From: DASXMT01 sp963755985
Lineage (GTDB): Bacteria; Actinomycetota; Acidimicrobiia; Acidimicrobiales; RAAP-2
NCBI GenBank assembly: GCA_963755985.1
Contig: CAVWLO010000004.1
Location: 62,001 to 126,000 of the forward strand
Direction: 5' to 3'
DNA length: 64,000 nucleotides
Shown: positions 16,693 to 24,803 of the stretch, piece by piece
Numbering within the stretch: the stretch's first letter is position 1
Layout: each line of letters starts with the position of its first letter
Position numbers and translations under genes: made by a program
Notes under the pieces: model-generated
The model's database searches: none
What the model was told of the DNA's origin: nothing
What the model saw: the letters and a program-made list of their open reading frames with translations, nothing else

Positions 16693-17244
16693 GTGGATCT
16701 CGACGTGATCGAACTGCGCACTGTCCGGCTGCGCTTGCGGGGTTGGCGAGAGGAGGACCGGGAGCCGTTCGCGGCGCTGAACGCCGACTCGGAGGTCATG
16801 GAGCACTTTCCCGCCGTCCTCTCCCGAGCTGAGAGCGACGCTTTCGTCGATCGCATCACCGCCGGGTTCACTGAGCGCGGATGGGGCCTCTGGGCTGTCG
16901 AGATCGACGCCACCGGCACGTTCGCCGGCTTCGTCGGGCTCAACCCGGTTACGTTCGACGCGCCGTTCACTCCGGCCACCGAGATCGGATGGCGTCTCGC
17001 CCGCGCTCATTGGAACCGAGGTGTAGCCACTGAAGCTGCGCAGGCTGTGCTCGACTACGGCTTCGGTGTACTCGGCCTCGACGAGGTCGTATCGTTCACC
17101 GCTACTGCCAATCATGCTTCTCAGCGGGTCATGCAAAAGCTCGGGATGCACCATGATCCCGCCGACGACTTCGACCACCCGGGTCTTCCCGAGGGTCATC
17201 GTCTCCGTCGTCATGTGCTCTACCGGCTGGGCCGCCCACGCTGA
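16693..17244 (+). CDS. GNAT family N-acetyltransferase (RimJ/RimL-like)
   Basis: A 183-residue acetyltransferase. From the GTG at 16693 it reads VDLDVIELRTVRLRLRGW, the first strand of RimJ/L-type GNATs. Motif A, the acetyl-CoA site, is EIGWRLARAHWNRGVATEAA (about residues 98-117) and the C-terminal ANHASQRVMQKLGMHHD is the conserved helix before the last strand. Such enzymes acetylate protein N-termini, amino acids or antibiotics; the substrate is unknown. Its 5' end abuts the folD remnant, whose N-terminal half it seems to have displaced. Confidence 0.9.
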   Translation: MDLDVIELRTVRLRLRGWREEDREPFAALNADSEVMEHFPAVLSRAESDAFVDRITAGFTERGWGLWAVEIDATGTFAGFVGLNPVTFDAPFTPATEIGWRLARAHWNRGVATEAAQAVLDYGFGVLGLDEVVSFTATANHASQRVMQKLGMHHDPADDFDHPGLPEGHRLRRHVLYRLGRPR

Positions 17245-17643
17245 CGAACCGCTCGACTCGGCGCCTCGCAGTGCCCGCAAGGGATCGTTGACCGGGCACG
17301 GTGGAGGAGCGCGACAAGGAGCATCCCTGTCCCTGCGTCCGTGCCAGTGGTCAGCGAGCCAGCGGATGTGGTCGACTGTATCCGCCGCCTTCAAGGTACC
17401 GTCGCCAGCGACGATCCAGCCGTTGCCGTTGCTGGGCAGTGGCTAGCGACGACCACGCCGGATGAGCTGAGGAATCTCGGCCCAGAACGACCCCTCGGGT
17501 CCGCGCTCATCGTCCATCCCTGGCCAATGTCTCCTGCCTCCGTAGGGCGCCCTCCAAGCCGGCGACTGCTCCACATCGACTGTCATAATCCATGGCCAGC
17601 CGACGAAAGGAATAGCGTTGTCGCCGGCGCCGTTGAACCAGTC
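17245..17643 (-). other. 399-nt region with degenerate minus-strand coding traces
   Basis: Two minus-strand pieces look protein-like: 17586-17445 gives a segment ending GSFWAEIPQLIRRG, and the same frame after a TAG continues GWIVAGDGTLKAADTVDHIR then WLADHWHGRRDRD (about 17440-17300). An in-frame stop separates them. This may be a decayed gene of unknown family, or chance. The DUF427 promoter must lie in its 3' part. Confidence 0.3.
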
Positions 17644-18009
17644 ATGACATCAGGCCACACGATCAGCATCGTCCCGACCCTCGCTCACGTGGAAGTCCGG
17701 CTTGGCAGTCGGCTGCTCGCCACCACCGACCGGGCCATGAGGCTCGACGAGACCGGACTGCCCACTCGCTATTACGTGCCGCGGGACGACGTGCAGATGG
17801 ATCTCCTGCGGCCCACAACGTTCCATACCAAATGTCCGTTCAAGGGTGAGGCATCGTATTGGTCTCTCGACGTCGACGGAGAGATCCATGACGGCATCGT
17901 GTGGAGTTACGAGACGCCGACGGCTCAGGCCGCTGAAGTGGGAGGAATGTTGTCCTTCTACCCCGACCGTACCGAGGTGACCGTCGACGGTCAGTCGCTT
18001 CGAGACTGA
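17644..18009 (+). CDS. DUF427 domain protein
   Basis: A 121-residue DUF427 protein. The family signature is present throughout: VEVRLGSRLLATTDRAMRL, the invariant-looking YYVPRDDVQMDLL, HTKCPFKGEASYWSL and IVWSYETPTAQAAEVGGMLSFYPD. The ATG at 17644 is the start that matches the family length; the frame is open to 17341 without features. DUF427 proteins are common in actinomycetes and cyanobacteria; they form a beta-tent fold and no reaction is firmly assigned. A strong hairpin follows 65 nt after the stop. Confidence 0.93.
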   Translation: MTSGHTISIVPTLAHVEVRLGSRLLATTDRAMRLDETGLPTRYYVPRDDVQMDLLRPTTFHTKCPFKGEASYWSLDVDGEIHDGIVWSYETPTAQAAEVGGMLSFYPDRTEVTVDGQSLRD

Positions 18010-18073
18010 TCATCTGTCGGGCTCGACATCCGGTTCAGGGTTCGGCGAGGGACGCGGCGGCGGGTGTGGTGAG

Positions 18074-18102
18074 GGCAAAGCCGCCGTATCGGCGGCTTTG
18101 CC
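18074..18102 (+). terminator. strong stem-loop terminator after DUF427 gene
   Basis: GGCAAAGCCGCCG, a TAT loop, and CGGCGGCTTTGCC form a perfect 13-bp stem with a 3-nt loop. It lies 65 nt downstream of the DUF427 stop and before the next gene's promoter. There is no U-tract, as is usual for actinomycete terminators. Confidence 0.75.
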
Positions 18103-18195
18103 GCGGACTGCCAGGATGTCGCCAGTGCTGGCAGACCACTTGTCGCGGGAGGTACCCGCCTGGACAGCCGAGTCACGGCTGTATCTAATTCATCG

Positions 18196-18777
18196 ATGGC
18201 CCGCAAGAATGTGCTTGGGAGAACACAGCGGCCGTGGACCATGATGGCTGCAACCCTCACGGCCGCTCACCACGGCTTCGAGCTGTCGAGTGGGGTTGGA
18301 CTGGTCTTGCAGCCTGAACTTGGACTCGGACCGGCGAGCGCGCTTTGGGGTACTCAGATTCCGGTGTGGATCACCCTGGCCGCAAGAGGGGACAAGCGTT
18401 GGGATAAGTTGCTTGCGGTCTGGTCTGGCGCTGCCCTAGCGGGCGTGCTCGTCCACTTCCTCCTTTGGCCCTGGAAGCCCAACAAGCTCGGTATACCTAT
18501 CCTCACCAAGGCAGAGGGCCTCAGTTCCTCAAGTCTTCCGACTTACAATTTGCTCCTGTATGCCTGGGGTGCGGCCTCTGCACTCTCGATCATTCGAGAT
18601 ACGCGTCCAGGCACCCGGCGATGGGCCCTGGTGGGGTTGGCGACGCTGCCGCTCTTGCGGCGGTCGGCCCGACACCATTTTTCGTGGCTGGAGAAGCAGG
18701 CTCTGACCAATCCGACCTGGTGGAACCGAGGCGTGACCGGAGCCCACATGTCACAGGGCCCGTCGGCTCAAAAGTGA
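18196..18777 (+). CDS. hypothetical multi-pass membrane protein
   Basis: A 193-residue protein with four to five hydrophobic segments (about residues 28-45, 48-64, 75-95, 117-133 and 143-155). It carries AAHHGFELSSGVGLVLQPELG near the N-terminus and a basic, Trp-rich C-terminal end (RRSARHHFSWLEKQALTNPTWWNRG). The family is not recognised by name, though similar helical proteins occur in actinomycetes. Downstream on the same strand is only the remnant of an FAD-linked oxidase. Function unknown. Confidence 0.65.
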   Translation: MARKNVLGRTQRPWTMMAATLTAAHHGFELSSGVGLVLQPELGLGPASALWGTQIPVWITLAARGDKRWDKLLAVWSGAALAGVLVHFLLWPWKPNKLGIPILTKAEGLSSSSLPTYNLLLYAWGAASALSIIRDTRPGTRRWALVGLATLPLLRRSARHHFSWLEKQALTNPTWWNRGVTGAHMSQGPSAQK

Positions 18778-18923
18778 TCGCCCCCAAACTGCCGGCCCAC
18801 GTGCGAGCCTCTCGAAGAGGAACGGGCGCTCCCATCCGCCGGCGCTCGCAGGGTGGCCGAGCATGGGTTGCATGCGTCCATAGGACGACACGTTGGGGGC
18901 ACCGTGGGTTTAGCTCGTGTACT

Positions 18924-19130
18924 TGGCACCAGGCTTGGATGGCCCAGTTCAGTCAGGCGGTGCCGCCCTATGTGAATGGCGCCTACGTCAACGTGCCAAA
19001 TGGAGGCATGGCTGACTGGGAGACCGCCTACTGGGGATCCAGCGTCGGCCGGCTGCGCACGATCAAGGCGAAGTACGACCCCGGCAACGTATTCCACTAC
19101 GAGCAGAGCATCCCGCCCGCGTCGGGCTGA
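18924..19130 (+). pseudogene. C-terminal remnant of an FAD-linked oxidase (berberine-bridge-like BBE domain)
   Basis: The last 68 codons of this frame read WHQAWMAQFSQAVPPYVNGA, YVNVPNGGMADWETAYWG, RLRTIKAKYDPGNVFHYEQS, the typical end of a BBE-domain oxidoreductase, whose DPGNVFxxxQSI motif contacts FAD. The complete enzyme would have about 450 residues. The FAD-binding domain is absent and no upstream fragment was recognised in the 150 nt before it. It is therefore a decayed relic. Confidence 0.8.
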
Positions 19131-19150
19131 CCGCAGCGAGGAAACAGGCT

Positions 19151-19768
19151 TTACTCCCCTCGCAGGTCGCCCAACAGCTCCGCCCGGGACGCCGCGCTCA
19201 ACTCGATGCCGTCGGCGCCCTCGGGGTACTCAGGGTGGGCAACGGCCAGCACGACCGGGCCCTCGGCGAAGGCGTCTACCTGAGTCTCGGTGAACCGGAA
19301 CCGGATGTAGTGGACGGCAGAGGTGACGGCCTCCCGGGTCAGGTGAGAGGCGTGGTCGGCCTCGGGGACCGAGGGCACGACGTCGGCGCTGCCGGGTCGG
19401 CCGATGCGGAACTCCACGGCCTTTTCGATCCCGACCAGCTTGGGCAACCACTCCCTCAGCTGCGCATCGCTGGTCAGCTCCAAGAACAGGGTGGCCGACA
19501 GTTCACCGGGCGCCGGGAGCAGCCGGTTGTAGACGTCGAGCTCGACTTGGATCTGCTCGTCGCTGAACATGCGCTCGGCCCGGGCCATCTCCTGGACCTG
19601 GAAGCGCATGGTCAGCCGGTTCTCGAACGTGGCCGTGATCACCGGCCCGATCGACACCCGCCGCAGCTTCTTCACGGCAATGACGGCACGGCGGAACTCG
19701 TCGCGCTCGCGCTCATAGGCCCGTTGGTCGGAAATATCCGCAAGTGTCAGCGGTGTTGTCTCGCTCAC
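19151..19768 (-). CDS. DUF3501 family protein
   Basis: A 205-residue protein with the DUF3501 start LTLADISDQRAYERERDEFR, then VSIGPVITATFENRLTMRFQ and ARAERMFSDEQIQVELDVYN, all standard for the family. DUF3501 genes recurrently neighbour rubrerythrin and heterodisulfide-reductase-like Fe-S proteins in bacteria, and here rubrerythrin and a Fur/PerR regulator lie just upstream on the same strand. A role in peroxide or iron handling is inferred from that linkage only. The Fe-S protein commonly found in the trio is not in this window. Confidence 0.88.
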   Translation of the reverse strand: MSETTPLTLADISDQRAYERERDEFRRAVIAVKKLRRVSIGPVITATFENRLTMRFQVQEMARAERMFSDEQIQVELDVYNRLLPAPGELSATLFLELTSDAQLREWLPKLVGIEKAVEFRIGRPGSADVVPSVPEADHASHLTREAVTSAVHYIRFRFTETQVDAFAEGPVVLAVAHPEYPEGADGIELSAASRAELLGDLRGE

Positions 19769-19919
19769 CGGTCATCCTCCTCGACTCTCCCGTGCGCCCG
19801 GGCCGTCAGCTCGATGGGATGCACCGGCTTGATCCCCGTTCTCTGGTCGGTGGAGCCGTTCAAGGTGGGTGCGTCCGAAGAAGGGCACCGACAAAGACGA
19901 GAGCCACCGATTGGCGAGA

Positions 19920-19953
19920 TGCGTTGGCCCCGGGTCGCCCCGGGGCCAACGCA
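19920..19953 (-). terminator. long perfect hairpin after rubrerythrin gene
   Basis: TGCGTTGGCCCCGGG, a TCGC loop, and CCCGGGGCCAACGCA form a perfect 15-bp stem. It lies about 43 nt downstream of the rubrerythrin stop, between it and the DUF3501 gene. It should end or attenuate the fur-rubrerythrin transcript, giving DUF3501 its own or a reduced transcript. Confidence 0.75.
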
Positions 19954-19995
19954 CTGCGAACTACAGCGTGAGCGCGCCCGGCGCTCGTCCGTCGA

Positions 19996-20415
<420 letters not shown>

Positions 20416-20431
20416 AGTGTTCCTTTCATTG

Positions 20432-20977
20432 TCAAGATGGTCCATTGGTTGGTACTGCAAGCGTGGCCGTCCTGGCCTTGGCCGTGGTGGTGGCGGCCGT
20501 GTCGGCATCGGAGTTGGTAACAGAGCCAGAGGCCCCGGTGGCGGTATCGCCGACGGTGGCAGTTTGGCACTCGGAACACAGGCCACGAAAGACGACTTCT
20601 GCGCTCCCCACCTCGAAGCCCAGGTCCGACCCATCGGGAAGGCGGATGTCGGGAAAGTCAGCGTAGACGTCGCGCACCTTGCCGCACCGGCGGCAGACCA
20701 CGTGGTGATGGGCATCGTCGACATTGGGATCAAAACGGGTCATCCCCGTCCCCACATCCAGCGATGTGATCTCGCCCAGCTCGGCCAGGTCGTTCAGCGT
20801 CTGATACACCGTCTTCAACGAGATCGTCTCCACGTCCCGGCGGGCCGACTCGAAGACCGCCTCGGCCGACGGGTGGGTCACGTCCCCCTGCAGAACGCGG
20901 AAGATGCACTGGCGCTGGGCCGTGACCTTCCGGCCGTTGGCCCGGAACAGCTGGGTGAGCTCCTCTGGCGTCTTCAT
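20432..20977 (-). CDS. Fur/PerR family metalloregulator
   Basis: A 181-residue repressor. The winged helix is at residues 1-80 (RKVTAQRQCIFRVLQGD, HPSAEAVFESARRD, SLKTVYQTLNDLAELG). The dimerisation/metal part has FDPNVDDAHHHVVCRRCGKV and LCSECQT, giving the HHH cluster and two CxxC pairs for structural zinc. Residues after about 142 form a Thr/Ala-rich tail (TATGASGSVTNSDADTAATT) not usual in the family. The gene heads the rubrerythrin operon and is divergent from glpD, with a palindrome between them; a PerR-like peroxide sensor is the best reading. Confidence 0.9.
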   Translation of the reverse strand: MKTPEELTQLFRANGRKVTAQRQCIFRVLQGDVTHPSAEAVFESARRDVETISLKTVYQTLNDLAELGEITSLDVGTGMTRFDPNVDDAHHHVVCRRCGKVRDVYADFPDIRLPDGSDLGFEVGSAEVVFRGLCSECQTATVGDTATGASGSVTNSDADTAATTTAKARTATLAVPTNGPS

Positions 20978-21009
20978 CGCCACCAGCGTATCACCAACGA
21001 TTGTTTATC

Positions 21010-21022
21010 TACAACGGTTGTA
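21010..21022. promoter_or_regulatory. Fur/PerR-type operator between fur and glpD
   Basis: TACAACGGTTGTA is a perfect 6-1-6 palindrome in an AT-rich stretch of the divergent region, 33 nt before the Fur start and 51 nt before glpD. A second, weaker AACGATTGTT dyad lies about 15 nt to its left. Palindromes of this shape are typical Fur-family boxes, so autoregulation of fur-rbr is likely and glpD may be affected too. Confidence 0.6.
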
Positions 21023-21072
21023 AATACAGATACCCGAGAGACCTCCGGGGGCGCCTGTGGCAGGCTTCCGAC

Positions 21073-22959
21073 GTGTCTGCAACCGCTCCAGACTCCCCCG
21101 GTCGCGCCACGGCCACATCCGACCCCTCGGTCGGCGCCTCCTCCGATCTGGCCCGGTCCGATCGGGCCAGCGAGCGCGCCTCGTTCGATCGTGATGCGGC
21201 ACTGGCCCGCCTGGCCAGTGACCATTTCGACGTCCTGGTCATCGGGGGAGGCATCACCGGAGCGGGGGTCGCCCTGGACGCCGCCAGCCGTGGCCTGCGC
21301 ACCGCGCTGGTCGAGAAGGACGACTTCGCCTCGGGCACATCGTCCAAGTCGTCGAAGCTGGTCCATGGCGGCCTTCGATACCTCCAGCAGCGCGAGTTCC
21401 GCTTGGTCTACGAGAACCTGGCCGAGCGCCAGCGCCTGCTGGACAATGCGCCCCACCTTGTCTCGCCCCTCCCCTTCCTCATCCCCCTGTTCGGGAAGGA
21501 CGGGGTGGTCAACCGGAGCGTGGCCACTACCTACCTCAGCGCCCTGTGGCTCTACGACTTGACCGGCGGCGTCCGCATCGGGCAGCGCCATCAGCGCGTG
21601 AGCAGGGCCCAGGCCCTCGAGTACCTGCCCACCCTGCGCACCGACCGGCTGGTCGCCGGGTTCCTCTACTGGGACGCCCGGACCGACGATGCCCGCCTGA
21701 CCCTGGAAGTCATGCGGACAGCGGTGCTCGACCACGGCGCGGTGGCCGCCAACCACGTGGCCGTCACGGCCATGCTGCGAGAAGCGGACGGGAGCAGGGT
21801 CACCGGCGTCCGGGTCGATCCGGCCGACGGCGAGGCCTTCGACGTCCGCGCCTCGGTGGTGGTCAACGCCACCGGGGTCTGGGCCGACCAGGTGCGCGGT
21901 CTCGACGAGGGCGCCCGGCCGCCGTCCATCCGCCCGGCCAAGGGGATCCACATCACCGTCCCGGCGGACCGGCTCCCCTGCGAGATCGCCGCGGTGATCC
22001 CGGTGCCGAAGGACCACCGATCGATCTTCGTCGTCTCCTGGGGCGAGCAGGTCTACCTGGGCACCACCGACACGGAGTGGGACGGCCCCCTCGACGACCC
22101 GGCCTGCCTCCCCGAGGACGTGGACTACATCCTCGACGCGGCCAACGCCGTGATCACGAGCCCGATCACCCGCGACGACATCCGGGGCGTCTGGGCCGGG
22201 CTCCGTCCGCTCCTCTTGCCGACCAGGGGCAAGCGCAAGCTACGGGAACGCACGGCCGACCTGTCCCGCCGTCACACCGTCTCCACCTCGGCCGAAGGTG
22301 TGGTCACGGTGACCGGCGGCAAACTGACCACCTACCGCAAGATGGCCCAGGACACCGTCGACGCCGTCGTCCCGCTGCTGGGCCGGCGCACCCGGCTCGC
22401 CGGGCGCACGGGGCGCTCGCTGCCCTCGGTGACCAAGAAGCTCAAGCTGCACGGGGCCGGGAGCCGCGACCACGCCCCGGCGGCCTCGAGCCCGGATGCC
22501 ACCTTCAAGGACCCCGACGCGGCGACCCGGGTGGCCGCCCATCTGGCCGGTCGGTTCGGCACCGACACGCCCGACGTCCTGGCCCTCACCGCCGGCCGTC
22601 CCGAGCTGCTCGAGCCGCTGGTGCCGGGTCTCCCCTACCTGGCCGCCGAGGCCGTCTACGCCGTCCGCTCCGAGATGGCCCGGACGCTGAGCGATGTGCT
22701 CGACCGACGGACCCGGGCGGTCCTCCACGACGCCGCGGCCACGGCCGAGTCTGCCCACCGGGTGGCCGCCCTCATCGCGCCCGACCTCGACTGGACCGAT
22801 GAGCACACGTTCGCCGAGGCGGAGGCCTACGCTGCTTCCGTTCGAGCAGTGTTGGTCCGGGCCGGGCTCGGTGCCGAGGCGGTGCCGGCCCACAGAGCCG
22901 GCGCAGCGTCGGAGCGGGTGCCTGATGGAGGCCCCATGTCCCGAGAGGATCGCGAGTGA
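21073..22959 (+). CDS. glpD: FAD-dependent glycerol-3-phosphate dehydrogenase
   Basis: A 628-residue flavoenzyme that oxidises glycerol-3-phosphate to dihydroxyacetone phosphate at the membrane. The FAD-binding dinucleotide fold is DVLVIGGGITGAGVALDAAS (about 53-72), followed by GTSSKSSKLVHGGLRYLQQ, the GlpD signature. Later segments IRPAKGIHITVP, YLGTTDTEWDGP and TGGKLTTYRKMA complete the oxidoreductase domain; residues from about 490 form the C-terminal DAO_C helical domain. The GTG at 21073 is chosen; the earlier 50-residue-like extension includes the operator. The stop overlaps the next gene's GTG. Confidence 0.95.
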   Translation: MSATAPDSPGRATATSDPSVGASSDLARSDRASERASFDRDAALARLASDHFDVLVIGGGITGAGVALDAASRGLRTALVEKDDFASGTSSKSSKLVHGGLRYLQQREFRLVYENLAERQRLLDNAPHLVSPLPFLIPLFGKDGVVNRSVATTYLSALWLYDLTGGVRIGQRHQRVSRAQALEYLPTLRTDRLVAGFLYWDARTDDARLTLEVMRTAVLDHGAVAANHVAVTAMLREADGSRVTGVRVDPADGEAFDVRASVVVNATGVWADQVRGLDEGARPPSIRPAKGIHITVPADRLPCEIAAVIPVPKDHRSIFVVSWGEQVYLGTTDTEWDGPLDDPACLPEDVDYILDAANAVITSPITRDDIRGVWAGLRPLLLPTRGKRKLRERTADLSRRHTVSTSAEGVVTVTGGKLTTYRKMAQDTVDAVVPLLGRRTRLAGRTGRSLPSVTKKLKLHGAGSRDHAPAASSPDATFKDPDAATRVAAHLAGRFGTDTPDVLALTAGRPELLEPLVPGLPYLAAEAVYAVRSEMARTLSDVLDRRTRAVLHDAAATAESAHRVAALIAPDLDWTDEHTFAEAEAYAASVRAVLVRAGLGAEAVPAHRAGAASERVPDGGPMSREDRE

Positions 22960-24588
22960 TCGAGCCGACCCCCGTCTCGCCCATCAGCGCTCCCTGGGAG
23001 TCCGTGGGCGAGCGCCTCCCTGGGCCCAGGGTCGGCATCGACGACGGCCTCCGGCGCCGACTGGTGGACGTGTGCGACGAGGTCCGCGACGACGACGAGT
23101 CCCGGGCCGAGGCCGGACGCGACTGGTGGCCGCTGGCCATCGGGTGGGCGGCACGGGGGCAGGTGCCGGCCCGTCCAGCCCTCATCGCCCGACCCACCGA
23201 CACGGCCCAGGTCTCCGGGGTACTCGCCGCCTGCAACGACGCCGGGGTCCCGGTCACCCCCTCGGCCGGGCGGAGCGGCGTGTGCGGCTCCGCCGTCCCC
23301 CTGTACGGCGGCGTGGTCCTCGACCTCTGCGGCCTGGCCGGAATCGGCAATGTCGACACCACCTCTCTCGTGGCCGACCTGCGCGCCGGCACCTTCGGTC
23401 CCGACGTCGAGACCGGGCTGCGCGACGACCACGACGTGACCCTCGGCCACTGGCCCCAGTCGATGGACCTCTCCACCGTGGGCGGGTGGTTGGCCTGCCG
23501 GGGTGCGGGCCAGTACTCAAACCGCTACGGCAAGATCGAGGACATGGTCATCGGCCTCGAGGTCGTCCTGGCCGACGGCACGGTGGTCCGCACCGGCGGC
23601 CGCGGTCCCCGTTCGGCCACCGGCCCCGACCTCAACCAGCTCTTCGTGGGAAGCGAGGGCACCCTCGGGGTCATCACCGAGGGCCGGTTCCGCGTCCATC
23701 CACTGCCCACCTATTCCGGGCCACGCGCCTTCGGATTCCGCTCCTTCGCCGACGGACTCGACGCCTGCCGCCGCATCCTGCGCCGGGGGGCAACCCCGGC
23801 CGTGCTCCGGCTCTACGACGAGACCGAGTCGGCGAGGTCGTTCGACCACGGATCGACCAACGTGCTCATCGTCCTCGACGAGGGCGACCCGGGCATGGTC
23901 GACGCCACCCTCGCCGTGGTCGACCAGGAGAGCGCGGCGGCCGACAAGCTCGACACCGGCCTGGTCGACCGCTGGATGGAGCAGCGCAACGATGTGTCCG
24001 CCCTCGCCCCCCTCTGGCGCCACGGCATCGTGGTCGACACGGTGGAGGTCTCCGCCCGCTGGTCGGTGCTGCCCGGCCTCTATCGCTCGGTGCTCGACGC
24101 CCTCCATGGCGTGGACGGCACCATCGCCGCCTCGTCCCACCAGAGCCACGCCTACACCGACGGGGCCTGCCTCTACTTCACCTTCGCCGCCCGCCCGCCC
24201 GACGCCCTCCGGCGGGCCGGTGACGGGAGGTGCCACCGGGCCATCGCGGGCCCCGGGGGCGGTGCGGGCCGCGGTGCCCGCCGGGGACGGCACCTCGGTG
24301 CCCGACCTGGACGGCGACGCCCCGGTCCTGGACGACGAGCAGCAGGCCTGGGTCGAGCGGTACTACACCCGGGCCTGGGACGAGGTGACCGCGGCCACCC
24401 GTGACGCCGGCGGCTCCATCAGCCACCACCACGGGATCGGCATCAACCGGGCCCGGTTCCTGCCCGACGCATTGGGTGCCGGCTTCGGCGTGCTGACCAC
24501 CGTCAAGCAGGCGCTCGATCCCAAGGGCATCCTCAACCCGGGCAAGCTCGGGCTGCCCCACCCCTTCGGGCCGGTCGCATGGCCGTGA
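22956..24588 (+). CDS. FAD-binding oxidase (GlcD / alkyl-DHAP synthase-like), frameshifted near its end
   Basis: An FAD_binding_4 oxidase starting at a GTG that overlaps the glpD stop. PTDTAQVSGVLAACNDAG and VTPSAGRSGVCGSAVPLYGG form the FAD-binding part, STVGGWLACRGAGQYSNRYG the conserved Gly-rich loop and FVGSEGTLGVITEGRF the isoalloxazine site. The initial frame stays intact to about 24190, then reads Arg-rich nonsense to a stop at 24404. The true C-terminus (GSISHHHGIGINRARFLP and DPKGILNPGKLG) continues in the +1 frame to 24588. A one-base insertion between about 24185 and 24295 (or a sequencing error) explains this. Intact length would be about 543 residues. Confidence 0.85.
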
Positions 24589-24803
24589 CCGCCCAGCCGG
24601 GTGCGGGAGCGGCCGGGACGAGCGCAGCCGTGACCGCCCAGCCGGGTGCGGGAGCGGCCGGGACGAGCGCAGCCGTGACCGCCCAGCCGGGTGCGGGAGC
24701 GGCCGGGACGAGCGCAGCCGTGACCGCCCAGCCGGGTGCGGGAGCGGCCGGGACGAGCGAAGCCGTGACCGCCCAGCCGGGTGCGGGAGCGGCCCGACCG
24801 TGA
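24579..24803 (+). CDS. mini-ORF encoded by a 45-bp minisatellite between oxidase and kinase genes
   Basis: A 74-codon frame consisting only of repeats of AVTAQPGAGAAGTSA. Its ATG lies inside the last codons of the FAD oxidase (stop 24586-24588) and its TGA overlaps the GTG of the FGGY kinase (24800). Because the unit is 45 bp, copy changes keep the frame open. Whether the peptide matters is unknown; the overlaps at both ends suggest it carries ribosomes from one gene to the next. No ribosome-binding site precedes the kinase GTG apart from the repeat itself. Confidence 0.4.
   Translation: MAVTAQPGAGAAGTSAAVTAQPGAGAAGTSAAVTAQPGAGAAGTSAAVTAQPGAGAAGTSEAVTAQPGAGAARP
24582..24797. repeat. 45-bp tandem repeat, 4.8 units
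   Basis: Units begin at 24582, 24627, 24672, 24717 and 24762 with GCCGTGACCGCCCAGCCGGG; the last is cut after 36 bp. Copies are nearly identical (one G-to-A change, GCGCAG to GCGAAG, in the fourth). Confidence 0.95.

Noticed and set aside
21001..21072. Longer GlpD starting at TTG 21001
   Set aside because: The extra 24 residues would be coded by the Fur-box region and have no FAD-enzyme features.
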